From positions 186,001 to 250,000 of the forward strand of contig NZ_RPHB01000005.1 in the NCBI RefSeq assembly GCF_019343195.1: a DNA stretch of 64,000 nt, in the 5' to 3' direction. Source of the DNA: Arthrospiribacter ruber. GTDB taxonomy: Bacteria; Bacteroidota; Bacteroidia; Cytophagales; Cyclobacteriaceae. A model generated the notes under the pieces. It had not been told where the DNA came from, ran no database searches, and saw only the letters and a list, made by a program, of their open reading frames with translations. Each line of letters begins with the position of its first letter. Positions within the stretch are counted from its first letter, which is position 1. The translations under genes were made by a program, and so were the position numbers. This document shows, piece by piece, positions 26,480-35,540 of the stretch.

Positions 26480-27559
26480 ATGACGATTGAATCCTCTGAA
26501 TTGGAAAAGCTCTTTTTTCAAGCCAAAGACTTATTGGCACAACTGATCTCCACCCCCTCTTTCAGTAAAGGAGAGGAAGAAACCGCAGACCTGATAGAGC
26601 AATTTTTTTCAAGAAAAGGTATCTCTACAGAAAGATCCGGAAATAATGTCTGGGCATACAACAAACATTTTGATCCGGATAAGCCATGCCTCTTACTCAA
26701 CTCACACCATGATACAGTCAAACCAAATGAGGGATATACCAATGAGCCATTTGATCCTATTGAAAAGGACGGAAAGCTATTTGGGCTTGGCAGCAATGAT
26801 GCAGGTGGCTGCCTGGTCAGCCTCATCAGCACATTTTGTTATTTCTATAATAAAGACCTTTCCTACAACCTTATCTTAGTAGCTTCTGCTGAGGAAGAGA
26901 TTTCCGGTAAAAATGGAATCGAAAGCATATTGGATGAATTACCGGATTTTGAACTGGCCATTGTTGGGGAGCCTACCTTGATGGATTTGGCTGTAGCTGA
27001 AAAGGGACTTATGGTCATAGATGCCAAAGTCAAAGGAAAAGCAGGTCATGCAGCCAGAGAAGAGGGAGAAAATGCGCTTTATAAAGCTTTAGATGACCTT
27101 TTGGTGATTAGGGATTTCCAATTTGAAAGGGAATCTGTTTTTTTAGGAAAAACAAAAGTATCCGCCACAGTCATTCAGGCAGGTTCCCAACACAATGTGA
27201 TACCGGATACATGTACATTTACGCTAGATGTAAGGGTGACGGACAGCTATACTTTAGAAGAAGCTTTGGAAGAATTGAGAAGTCATCTTAAAGCCGAACT
27301 TGTCCCCAGGTCTTTGAGACTTAATTCCTCCAAAGTTCCGGATGGACATAAAATCCTGAAAGTAGCCGAAAAACTCAACCTACGCCAATACGGCAGCCCT
27401 ACCCTTTCAGATCAGGCATTGATCCCTTACCCATCAGTGAAAATCGGCCCTGGGGATTCAGCCCGCTCACATACCGCAGATGAATTTATCTTCATTAATG
27501 AAATCAGACAGGGAATAGAAGGATACATTTCAATCATCAATACTTATTTATCAATATAA
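26480..27559 (+). CDS. argE: M20 N-acylornithine/N-acylcitrulline deacylase
   Basis: The 359-residue M20 metallohydrolase removes the acyl group, here probably from N-succinylcitrulline since the transcarbamylase acts on the acylated substrate. Zinc-site motifs are LNSHHDTVKP, GSNDAGG, SAEEEISGKNG and VGEPTLMDL, with a C-terminal His in SHTADEF. The frame opens at 26324 inside argB, but the ATG at 26480 (MTIESSELEKL) gives the normal start. 22 bp after argB, 9 bp before argH. Confidence 0.9.
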   Translation: MTIESSELEKLFFQAKDLLAQLISTPSFSKGEEETADLIEQFFSRKGISTERSGNNVWAYNKHFDPDKPCLLLNSHHDTVKPNEGYTNEPFDPIEKDGKLFGLGSNDAGGCLVSLISTFCYFYNKDLSYNLILVASAEEEISGKNGIESILDELPDFELAIVGEPTLMDLAVAEKGLMVIDAKVKGKAGHAAREEGENALYKALDDLLVIRDFQFERESVFLGKTKVSATVIQAGSQHNVIPDTCTFTLDVRVTDSYTLEEALEELRSHLKAELVPRSLRLNSSKVPDGHKILKVAEKLNLRQYGSPTLSDQALIPYPSVKIGPGDSARSHTADEFIFINEIRQGIEGYISIINTYLSI

Positions 27560-27568
27560 ATACAGAAC

Positions 27569-28906
27569 ATGAAACTTTGGCAAAAAGATAAAGGCTCCCT
27601 CAAAGAAGTGGAAAAATTCACCATAGGAAGAGATCCTGAATTCGATATAGTGTTGGCCCCATTTGATGTATTAGGTAGCATGGCCCATGCCAGTATGCTA
27701 AAAGAAATAGGGCTTTTAACTTCCGAGGAGCTGGACACACTGCTGAAAGGACTTAGAGAAATATACTTTGAGATTGAAAAGGGACAGTTTAAAATCGAAG
27801 AAGGTGTAGAAGATGTGCATTCACAAGTAGAGTTTCTCCTGACTCAGAGGTATGGAGATGTTGGCAAAAAGCTTCATAGTGGAAGGTCAAGAAATGACCA
27901 GGTTTTGGTAGACCTTAAGCTTTTTTACCGCTCCGCAATCCGGGATTTGGTAGAAGCAAGCGAAGAACTTTTCGGGCTCTTATTGGAGCTTTCCGAAAAG
28001 CACAAAGGAGAATTGATGCCTGGATATACGCATACTCAGCTTGCCATGCCCTCTTCATTTGGACTTTGGTTTGGATCTTTTGCAGAAAGCTTAAGTGAAG
28101 ACATGGAGTTGATTTTTGCCGCTTATAAACTGTCCAACAAAAACCCACTCGGTTCAGCGGCAGGATATGGGTCATCTTTTCCTTTGAATAGAACCATGAC
28201 TACGACTCTGTTGGGTTTTGAAGACCTTCACCACAATGTCATCAATGCACAGAACAGCAGGGGGAAAACAGAAAAGACACTTGCCTTTGCCCTTTCTGGA
28301 CTTGCAGGTACCCTCAACAGGCTTGCAGCTGATGTTTGTATCTTCATGAACCAGCACTTTGGCTTTATCACTTTCCCTGATGAACTCACTACAGGGAGCA
28401 GCATCATGCCACATAAGAAAAATCCGGATGTCTTTGAACTGATCCGTGCCAAAACCAATCAGATTCAAGCCATTCCTCAGGAAGTTTCATTGTTACTGGC
28501 CAACCTTACAACAGGCTATCACAGAGACTTACAGCTACTTAAGGAATCTATATTCCCTGGGATTGAATCACTTCTGGACTGTATAGACATGACTATACTG
28601 ATGCTCAAAGAAGTGAGGATCAAAAAAGACATTTTAAAGGATCCTTTTTACAAACATGTGTTCAGCGTAGAAGTGGTAAATGACCTCGTTCTCACCGGCA
28701 TGCCCTTTAGAGACGCCTACAAAAAAGTAGGATTAGATATTGAAAAAGGGGATTTTCAGCCAGATCAGGAAAAGGTAAACCACAGCCACGAAGGCAGCAT
28801 TGGCAATTTATGCAACAAAGAAATCAAATCTAAAATGGAGAAATCCATCGCGCAGTTTGAATTTCAAAAAACAGCTGACAGTCTGATAAAGTTGATTCAG
28901 GGGTAA
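27569..28906 (+). CDS. argH: Argininosuccinate lyase
   Basis: The 445-residue fumarase-superfamily enzyme splits argininosuccinate into arginine and fumarate. It contains HSGRSRNDQVLVD, GYTHTQLAMP and the signature GSSIMPHKKNPD with the flexible catalytic loop serine. It is the last gene of the arginine operon, followed after 9 bp by a strong terminator, and converges on the YceI-like gene at 28955. Confidence 0.95.
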   Translation: MKLWQKDKGSLKEVEKFTIGRDPEFDIVLAPFDVLGSMAHASMLKEIGLLTSEELDTLLKGLREIYFEIEKGQFKIEEGVEDVHSQVEFLLTQRYGDVGKKLHSGRSRNDQVLVDLKLFYRSAIRDLVEASEELFGLLLELSEKHKGELMPGYTHTQLAMPSSFGLWFGSFAESLSEDMELIFAAYKLSNKNPLGSAAGYGSSFPLNRTMTTTLLGFEDLHHNVINAQNSRGKTEKTLAFALSGLAGTLNRLAADVCIFMNQHFGFITFPDELTTGSSIMPHKKNPDVFELIRAKTNQIQAIPQEVSLLLANLTTGYHRDLQLLKESIFPGIESLLDCIDMTILMLKEVRIKKDILKDPFYKHVFSVEVVNDLVLTGMPFRDAYKKVGLDIEKGDFQPDQEKVNHSHEGSIGNLCNKEIKSKMEKSIAQFEFQKTADSLIKLIQG

Positions 28907-28915
28907 ATCCCAAAG

Positions 28916-28956
28916 CAGCTTGTCTTTCACTCGCTAGATGGACAAGCTGTTTTTTT
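28916..28956 (+). terminator. Rho-independent terminator of the arginine operon
   Basis: Perfect 9-bp arms CAGCTTGTC (28916-28924) and GACAAGCTG (28941-28949) are followed by seven T. The tail reaches the stop codon of the convergent YceI-like gene. Confidence 0.9.
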
Positions 28957-29476
28957 AGTATCCAAGCTGGAATTCAAGGTGAAGTTCTTCTTGGACAGTA
29001 ATCAGTCCACCAAACTTCTTTGGAGCACTCAGTTCCAGTTCATTAAAACTCAATACCAATTCAGCTGTCAATCCATTTGGGACTGTTTTTAATGGTAATG
29101 ACTTAAAATTCAAGTTTTTACCCACAATTTTCACCCTAAGGTCACAGGTATAATCCCCATGTCTTGATTTGAGGTTCTGTACCCTTACTTCAGCCTTGGG
29201 GAACTCATCTGCTTTGATGGTTTTTTTGAAGTCTTTGTTGAGCAAAAAATTACCACAGGAAAAATCATGTACCGGTATCTCAAACAAAAGCTCTTTTTTG
29301 ACATTATTGTAATCAAAATAAAGCGTGTCCTTCAGCCCATTTTTACTGTAGTCACAACTAAAGCTTCCCAATGAAGTCTGACCGCTTACGGTGATCATCT
29401 TCTTTGTGATTACCACCTCTCTTTCTTCCAGAAGTGGGTTTAGCATGAACAGTATCAGGACCAAAAGGACACGCAT
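28955..29476 (-). CDS. Secreted YceI-like protein
   Basis: The 173-residue product starts with a hydrophobic signal (MRVLLVLILFML) and has the YceI-like beta pattern: SFSCDYSKNG, FEIPVHDFSCGNFLLNKDFKKTIKADEFPKAE and LSFNELELSAPKKFGG. It appears to be a diverged member of the lipocalin-like YceI family, which binds isoprenoid lipids in the periplasm. The ATG at 29476 is chosen over a TTG at 29482. It is the third gene of a YceI-barrel-YceI operon, 19 bp after the barrel gene. Confidence 0.7.
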   Translation of the reverse strand: MRVLLVLILFMLNPLLEEREVVITKKMITVSGQTSLGSFSCDYSKNGLKDTLYFDYNNVKKELLFEIPVHDFSCGNFLLNKDFKKTIKADEFPKAEVRVQNLKSRHGDYTCDLRVKIVGKNLNFKSLPLKTVPNGLTAELVLSFNELELSAPKKFGGLITVQEELHLEFQLGY

Positions 29477-29495
29477 GATCAATTTGGGTTTTGTG

Positions 29496-30791
29496 TTAGA
29501 AACCTATTACACCTTCAATCATCAGACCATTGAACCTGCCACCATTTCTGATATCTGTCTGGGCAAATCCATTATAGTTTTGATTGACGTATTCCAATTT
29601 GGCTAGGATATTTTTGGTAACAAACCATCCTCCACCTACTTGTACCCTGTCTATGTCTACCTCCATTCCTGAACCAAACATAGTACCACTTACTTTATTA
29701 TATCTTCCTGCAAGATAGAACTTCTCGTATGTTCCAAACCGGTAGACCAAGTCAGTTCCAATCTGTCTCCATGTTCTATCAGAATCTTCATTTCTTGCTG
29801 CTCCGGTAGACTGTTCGAAGTTACCAAAAAACTCCAATCCTCTGAATTTGATGAAAGGGTTGATCACCATGGAGGTAATGTTATCTGTCTGATTTGGATT
29901 GAACCTGCCTGAAGTAAAGTTTCCTGCAGTGGTAGCTAGGGTATTTTCCATTACCAAGTAGTATCTGGAACCTGCCCTATCACCACCCCAAAGGGTGTTT
30001 CTTTGGGAGCCAGAAGTAGTGTACACACTACCAGTCAATCTTACTCTGAGGTCATCACTAAGGTATTTGTCGTATCCAAATTTACCTATAAAGCTTGCTT
30101 TACGGTTGTCAGGGTTAGTCACTCCACCCTGGATCTCACCGCCTGTAATTGCAGCCATTGCCAGCCATCCGTTATTTTGGAAAAACAATTCACCACCGAC
30201 TTCTGTAGTAAATGCATCCATGATATAGTTACCTATGAAGGGGTTGTACATTGCATTTCCATTATCAGATCTTCTAAAGTGGGCGTCTCCATAATTGATC
30301 TCCATATGACCTACTCTCAAAGTCAGGTAGTTATTGAACCAGTCAATGTCTCCAAGGCCTAAGAAATTCAATTTATCTACTTGGATAAAACCTCCCTTAA
30401 CCCATGCCTCTGGGTGGTGTCTTGAAGAAAGGTAAGTCACCAAATTCAATCTTACACCGTCTGCCAAAGCAACGTCAATATTAAGGTTGGCTGTAGCCAA
30501 ATTACTTCCAAAACCAATGTCTACCAGCTGATTAAGGTTGACATTATTGTCATTCATCACAGGTGATGCTGTATTGGAATGGCGAAGATTCTGAAATTGC
30601 TGAGCGAAGTGCCCTCCTACTCTTACCGTCATTCCTTCATAGGCTACAGTATCTGCTTTGCCGGTTTCGAAAATATTCAGACCTCTTTGGTCATAGGGTC
30701 TCCAAAACTGCATGTCTCTTTGAACGCCTTGCCCGATAGCGGAAAATCCAAATCCTATAAGGGCGATTAGGGTAAATAAATATTTTTTCAT
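29496..30791 (-). CDS. Outer-membrane beta-barrel protein of a YceI operon
   Basis: The 431-residue product has a signal peptide (LIALIGFGFSAIGQ) and an all-beta sequence of alternating hydrophobic strands with Gly/Asn turns (VRVGGHFAQQFQNL, YLAGRYNKVSGTMFG), ending in LMIEGVIGF. This is the pattern of a porin-type barrel of about 16-18 strands; no plug domain is present. It is flanked by two YceI-type genes with gaps of 18 and 19 bp, so the three are one operon. The barrel may carry or receive what the YceI proteins bind; this is inference. Confidence 0.75.
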   Translation of the reverse strand: MKKYLFTLIALIGFGFSAIGQGVQRDMQFWRPYDQRGLNIFETGKADTVAYEGMTVRVGGHFAQQFQNLRHSNTASPVMNDNNVNLNQLVDIGFGSNLATANLNIDVALADGVRLNLVTYLSSRHHPEAWVKGGFIQVDKLNFLGLGDIDWFNNYLTLRVGHMEINYGDAHFRRSDNGNAMYNPFIGNYIMDAFTTEVGGELFFQNNGWLAMAAITGGEIQGGVTNPDNRKASFIGKFGYDKYLSDDLRVRLTGSVYTTSGSQRNTLWGGDRAGSRYYLVMENTLATTAGNFTSGRFNPNQTDNITSMVINPFIKFRGLEFFGNFEQSTGAARNEDSDRTWRQIGTDLVYRFGTYEKFYLAGRYNKVSGTMFGSGMEVDIDRVQVGGGWFVTKNILAKLEYVNQNYNGFAQTDIRNGGRFNGLMIEGVIGF

Positions 30792-30809
30792 GATTTCTAT
30801 AGATTGATG

Positions 30810-31385
30810 TTATTGTTTTTGAAATGTTGTTTTGAATAAAATACTGATCTCATCATCGGTCTTTACAGTACCCAAAAGGGCCGTAGGAGGATCGATGGAG
30901 AAATAACTAAGCTTTGTATCAAATTTCCCTTCAAATGTAAAAGCATTGCCGGATGAGTTGACTTTGACCGGAAATGAGGCTGGCTTGGTTACTCCTGCAA
31001 TGGTGAAATCTCCCTTCGCAGTATAGCTACTTCCACTTCCACTAATCTCCTTTAGAGCAAACTTGATCTCTGGATTTTTCTTGGTATCCAAAGCTTTGTA
31101 TGCATTGTTGTCCAATCCTCTGGTTCCGCTTTTCAGAGTTTCTGCTTTCATGGACACCGAAAGGCTTTTGATATCTTTCAGTTGATTGCCTTCTGTGACA
31201 AACATGCCCTCTCCTTTTGCTTCACTTGAAGTCATTTCCCAATCATGTAAGGTAGATCCACCTTTAATGCTCAAGCTTGGAGAAGAAGTCAGTATGTATT
31301 TGCTTTGTGCGATTGTGGAGTGGGATGCCATTAAGGCAAGGGCCACTGCCAGTTGAAATATTATTGTAAGTTTTGATTTGATCAT
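30810..31385 (-). CDS. YceI-family periplasmic protein
   Basis: The 191-residue product has a signal peptide (LAVALALMASHSTIAQ) and a typical YceI domain: LSIKGGSTLHDWEMTSSEA, NNAYKALDTKKNPEIKFAL and KGDFTIAGVTKPASFPVKV. The family forms a lipocalin-like barrel that binds polyisoprenoid lipid. It is the first gene of the YceI-barrel-YceI operon and has a dyad-like sequence 57 bp upstream of its start. Confidence 0.9.
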   Translation of the reverse strand: MIKSKLTIIFQLAVALALMASHSTIAQSKYILTSSPSLSIKGGSTLHDWEMTSSEAKGEGMFVTEGNQLKDIKSLSVSMKAETLKSGTRGLDNNAYKALDTKKNPEIKFALKEISGSGSSYTAKGDFTIAGVTKPASFPVKVNSSGNAFTFEGKFDTKLSYFSIDPPTALLGTVKTDDEISILFKTTFQKQ

Positions 31386-31441
31386 GGCCTTGTTTGTTTG
31401 GTTTGATGATTCAAAATTGCAGACAAAGGCTTAGTAAAATC

Positions 31442-31455
31442 ATGATCAAAATCAT
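31442..31455 (-). promoter_or_regulatory. Candidate Crp/Fnr-type dyad upstream of the YceI operon
   Basis: ATGAT-CAAA-ATCAT has perfect 5-bp arms and the spacing of Fnr sites (TTGAT-N4-ATCAA), with one difference per arm. It lies 57-70 bp upstream of the YceI start codon. A further GATCAAA lies at about 31479. No regulator gene is nearby, so this is a suggestion. Confidence 0.3.
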
Positions 31456-31513
31456 ATTTACTCATGACACTTCGCACTGATCAAATTTTAGGGAGAAACT
31501 CAATCTAAATCAC

Positions 31514-31543
31514 AAAAAAAAATCCTCAACAACAGTTGAGGAT
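31514..31543 (-). terminator. Rho-independent terminator of the nucleoside-phosphorylase-like gene
   Basis: On the minus strand ATCCTCAAC-TGTT-GTTGAGGAT is a perfect 9-bp stem followed by a run of eight T. It begins about 30 bp after the stop at 31573. Confidence 0.9.
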
Positions 31544-31572
31544 TCCGAAATTTATCTAAATAACAAAATATT

Positions 31573-33243
31573 CTACTTCAAAATCTTTTCAAGTATCTTA
31601 TAAGTAATCAAATATGTTGGACGGACACCATCCATACCCAATGCTCCTGAGGCTAATGTACTACCTGTTTCCAATGGATTGTCAGAAGCATAATATGCAT
31701 AAAGCACTTTAACACTCTTTCTGATACTCTGTCGTATAAGACTTTCAGATTGAATGGCCTTTTGGTAATGAGCTCCTTCCATTTCTAACCCTATCGCTTT
31801 CCATGAAGACTCCATGAGATAACTCAATACATCTTTATTTTGAAGACTGGTACCCAAAACGGTAAACATCGTTCCCTGACAAACACCCAGACCAAAACCT
31901 TCAAAGTCTTTTTTGCTCAATTCATTTTTGAATGGATAATTATCTGCAGTACCTTCAAACACATGACTATCCGGAATCATAATATCTCCCTTTTTTCCTG
32001 TTAGAATCCCTGCCTTACCCATGATCGAGCAGGAAATAACATCTAAAGGATAGCTTTTGCCATCCTCTGCTTCGTAGGGTTTTAGCAATTCGTCAAAACA
32101 TTCATAGGCCTGTTCTCCAAAAGCATAATCCATTACCAGAATTACCGGCTTTTTCTTAGGATCTTCAGGGATTTTAATTCCTTCAATAATAGTACTTTCA
32201 GACATCTGTGCTGTATCAAAAAGCTGCACATGAATATTGGTTCCTGAATCGTCATTTACTTCAATAAATCCATTCTCATGGGCATAAGCCAAAATCTCTT
32301 TTGCTTTGCTCCCTTTGGCCTGAATACTGATATCCATCGCCACTTTCTCCACTTCCTCAAAGGACTTCAAGCCCAATGCCTGATGACCATAGATGGTATT
32401 CATGAAGCTATGCAAATTGGCTGAAACAATGTGCAATGGCCTTTCGATAAGCTTATGTTCGAATAAGACTGCCTTGATCTTGTTTGCCCAAAGCTCTCCG
32501 TACACATGATGTCCTACCCTAAGCCTAAGTGTGGCAGAAAAGGATATTTCTCTATCTCTTTCTTCATGGGCTTCTTTCATAGATAGGCTACCAAGATGGT
32601 AAACTATCCTAAACAAACTGTTGGCATGAGGGGATGATTCAAATTTCATCACCGCTTCATGCGTCTCGTCAAAAGTCCTTCCAATCACATGACTCAGATA
32701 AGAACAGGCTACTTCTCTATCAAACTCCTCCCCATTTTCCTCCTTTTCTACAATCTTACCCAGCATCTCCCAATTGAGCCCTATTCTACCTTTGGAATCA
32801 GCACTGTTATTTCGGATTTTTTCGGACTCTATATATAGAAAAGTCAGGTGCGTAAGGATATCGTAAATGTCAGACCTTCCTCTGGTCATCTCTACATACA
32901 TCTGATCCTGATCTACCCGATAACAGTTCCTTCGTCTTTTGGCAGGAATGATCACCTGAAAATTGGAGTTTTCATAACCTTCCCTACTGATCAACCTGAT
33001 ATACCGGCATTCTTCTATTCCTTTTGGAAGCCTCTCCATGACATAAAGAAGACCGTCCAATTCAATTTTTTCATCTTGCGCCAGCAATCCGTAGATTTCT
33101 GGACTTAACACCAAAAGTGAATCCACAAGCGACTCTCCCGAAACACCCATTGGCTTGTAAGATCCTCTCATAAAAAGGTGCCTCATGGTGATATAAAGTT
33201 TCTCGATTGCTGCTCTGGATTCTTGTGCTCTAGTTCTTTTCAT
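31573..33243 (-). CDS. Conserved protein with nucleoside-phosphorylase-like C-terminus (DUF6909-like)
   Basis: The 556-residue product has no signal peptide. Residues 1-360 are mostly helical with a basic patch (AKRRRNCYRVDQDQMYVEMTRGRSD) and no fold I can name. From about 370 the pattern is that of a purine-nucleoside phosphorylase/nucleosidase fold: PVILVMDYAFGEQ, ISCSIMGKAGILTG and GLEMEGAHYQKAI, the last resembling the MEGA substrate motif (VDMEGAA) of MTA/SAH nucleosidases. I recall similar Bacteroidota proteins filed as DUF6909, but could not check. It may act on a nucleotide-derived signal or cofactor. Monocistronic with its own terminator. Confidence 0.65.
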   Translation of the reverse strand: MKRTRAQESRAAIEKLYITMRHLFMRGSYKPMGVSGESLVDSLLVLSPEIYGLLAQDEKIELDGLLYVMERLPKGIEECRYIRLISREGYENSNFQVIIPAKRRRNCYRVDQDQMYVEMTRGRSDIYDILTHLTFLYIESEKIRNNSADSKGRIGLNWEMLGKIVEKEENGEEFDREVACSYLSHVIGRTFDETHEAVMKFESSPHANSLFRIVYHLGSLSMKEAHEERDREISFSATLRLRVGHHVYGELWANKIKAVLFEHKLIERPLHIVSANLHSFMNTIYGHQALGLKSFEEVEKVAMDISIQAKGSKAKEILAYAHENGFIEVNDDSGTNIHVQLFDTAQMSESTIIEGIKIPEDPKKKPVILVMDYAFGEQAYECFDELLKPYEAEDGKSYPLDVISCSIMGKAGILTGKKGDIMIPDSHVFEGTADNYPFKNELSKKDFEGFGLGVCQGTMFTVLGTSLQNKDVLSYLMESSWKAIGLEMEGAHYQKAIQSESLIRQSIRKSVKVLYAYYASDNPLETGSTLASGALGMDGVRPTYLITYKILEKILK

Positions 33244-33436
33244 ATATTAAATTTTAGTTTTTTAAACATCCAAAAAGGAAACCTGAATCGCTTTTATCTT
33301 CAAAAATTTTATAAATTCTCACAAAGCAAAACTTGGGTTCCCATGATATTTTCCATTGGATAAATTCTACAAAACTACAGAATTTTTATTAAAGTAAAGA
33401 AACAAAATTTTAATCGCAACAATAAACAATTGATTA

Positions 33437-33955
33437 TCAGATGTATCTATCTTTAAGAATAGATAAATGATGCAGCGTATGACCGGCAATAATGTAGATT
33501 AATCCTCTTACAGAAACAGGAGTATTGTTAGCATTTCCCATTTTACCATAAACAGATTCAGGCAGGTTATTCAACATAGCTACGATAGCATATCGCGTCA
33601 TTTCAAATTCTTCCAAAAGCTTGACAAGAGAAACTTCATTGAAACCTCCATGCTTCACGTAAATATCCTGGTCAAAACCGGGAAGAGATTGCTTTTCCCC
33701 TCTGGCTATGCACATGGCTCTGAATGCCATGACCCTGTCAGTGTCGGTCATGTGACCTAATACTTCCTTAGCCGTCCACTTTCCTTCTGCATATGCACGG
33801 CAGCTTCCTTCCTCTCCCAGTTTTTCAAAAACAGACCTTACTTCTTCGAGTTGTTCCATAAGAACTTTAAAAATATCTTTATCAGCTACCTGAGCAATAT
33901 ATTTTGCATAATAAGCAGCGTATTCACCCTCTTTTGGAATTAATGCCTCATTCAT
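33437..33955 (-). CDS. DinB-family protein
   Basis: The 172-residue product is a four-helix bundle of the DinB/YfiT type. His residues in LGHMTDTDRV, and HTLHHLSIL near the end, make the usual metal-binding triad. Such proteins are thiol-dependent or metal-dependent transferases of mostly unknown substrate. The ATG at 33955 is chosen; the upstream GTG at 34006 adds 17 residues without domain character. Divergent from the M28 peptidase gene. The 193-bp gap behind it (33244-33436) is AT-rich with nothing recognisable. Confidence 0.8.
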   Translation of the reverse strand: MNEALIPKEGEYAAYYAKYIAQVADKDIFKVLMEQLEEVRSVFEKLGEEGSCRAYAEGKWTAKEVLGHMTDTDRVMAFRAMCIARGEKQSLPGFDQDIYVKHGGFNEVSLVKLLEEFEMTRYAIVAMLNNLPESVYGKMGNANNTPVSVRGLIYIIAGHTLHHLSILKDRYI

Positions 33956-34024
33956 GTAATTGTCGTTTTTATAATGTGTATCTACAGGTAAATTTATAAG
34001 ATTCACCTAAGTATAGATTCAAAA

Positions 34025-35369
34025 ATGAAAAGAATTTTATCCCTTATCGCCTTTTTCAGTATGCACTTGCTTATGGCACAAACCATTGTTCATAGAGATG
34101 CTGAAATAGAAAAAATGGTTTCCGAAGTTTCGGCAGAAAATCTACAGAACTATGTGGAACAGTTGGCAGCCTTTAAAACAAGGCATACTTTAAGCGCAGA
34201 TGCCGAAGAGAGGTATTCTAGCTTCACAAAAATATGTACTCAGCCTCTTTAAATCCTTTGAGTCAAACGCCGGAGGAAGGTTAAGTTCTGAAATCGACAG
34301 GTTTACAGTAGAAGCTGATGGAAGGAGAATACCTGAAAACACCGAGATCGGAAATATCATGGCTACCCTCAAAGGTACTGATCCGGACGATGATAGAATT
34401 TTCATCATTTCAGCGCACATTGATTCCAGGGCACTTGATGTAATGGATACTGAAATCGATGCTCCTGGAGCTAATGATGATGGGTCTGGCGTGGCTGCTG
34501 TAATAGAGCTTGCCCGAATCATGTCCCAAAGGTCCTTTCCAGCCACCATTATATTTGTCATAGTATCAGGAGAAGAGCAGGGACTTAAAGGTGCTGCCTA
34601 CTTAGCAGAGAAAGCCAAAAAAGAAAACTGGAATCTTATTGCCATGCTCAATAATGACATGCTGGGAAACAGCCTTTCCTCACAGACCAATATCAAAGAC
34701 AATACACGTGTGAGGATTTTCTCAGAAGGAGTGCCTATGGCAGAAAACGAACAAATGGCAGCCATCAGAAGGTACACCAATGCCGAAAACGACTCTAAAT
34801 CCAGACAGCTTGCCCGCTACATGAAAGAACTTGGAGAACGATATGTCGACCAATTGGAAGTAAAACTGATATACAGAAATGACCGCTTCCTAAGAGGTGG
34901 GGATCACACACCATTTGCCAGAGAAGGCTTCACAGCAATCAGAGTAACTGAAATGAATGAAAATTACTTCTGGCAGCATGAGAATGTACGCTTGGAAGAT
35001 GGTCAACAATATGGGGATCTCCCAGAATTTGTAGATTATGAGTATATAAGAAAAAATGCAGCTATGAATTTGGCATCTTTGGCGTCCTTGGCTTCTGCAC
35101 CTTCAGAACCTCAAATGGTCGGTATAGACGTGAGAAGACTTAGCAACACAAGTACATTACGTTGGGATGCTCCTGCTATTGGCAAAGCAAAAGGTTACTA
35201 TGTATTGATTAGGGAAACCGATGCTTCCATGTGGGAGAAAAAATTCTACACCGAGCAGAATGAACTTACCATTCCTTACTCAAAAGACAATTATTTCTTT
35301 GCCGTGCAGGCAGTAGGCGAAGGCGGTCATGAGAGCATGGCAGTATTTCCTCAACCGATTACCAGATAA
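34025..35369 (+). pseudogene. M28-family aminopeptidase interrupted by a frameshift
   Basis: Two overlapping frames together make one M28 zinc peptidase. The first (34025-34252) gives a signal peptide and FKTRHTLSADAEE; the second, open through 34200-35369, continues with GILASQKYVLSLFKSF and holds all zinc and catalytic residues: SAHIDSR, GANDDGSG, SGEEQGLKG, NNDMLGN and GDHTPFAREGF. A fibronectin-like tail follows. The break lies in the agagag tract at 34207-34212; one extra AG, or one base fewer, restores the frame (AEERGILAS). Either a recent inactivation, a phase-variable switch or a sequencing error. Confidence 0.8.
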
Positions 35370-35503
35370 GCAAATTTCAACTTCTAAGCAAACTGCTTTA
35401 GCTCCTCAATTCCTTCAAACAAAAAGTGCTTCAGGTATACCAGAAAAAAACAGTGGATATTCACTAGGACAGAAAGAAAAGTTATAAAGAAATCCTCAAA
35501 ATT

Positions 35504-35540
35504 GAACCTGCTCAGACTTACTGGGCAGGTTCTTTTCTTT
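35504..35540 (+). terminator. Terminator of the M28 peptidase gene
   Basis: Arms GAACCTGC (35504-35511) and GCAGGTTC (35525-35532) are followed by TTTTCTTTT. The hairpin overlaps the last codons of the convergent symporter gene. Confidence 0.7.
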
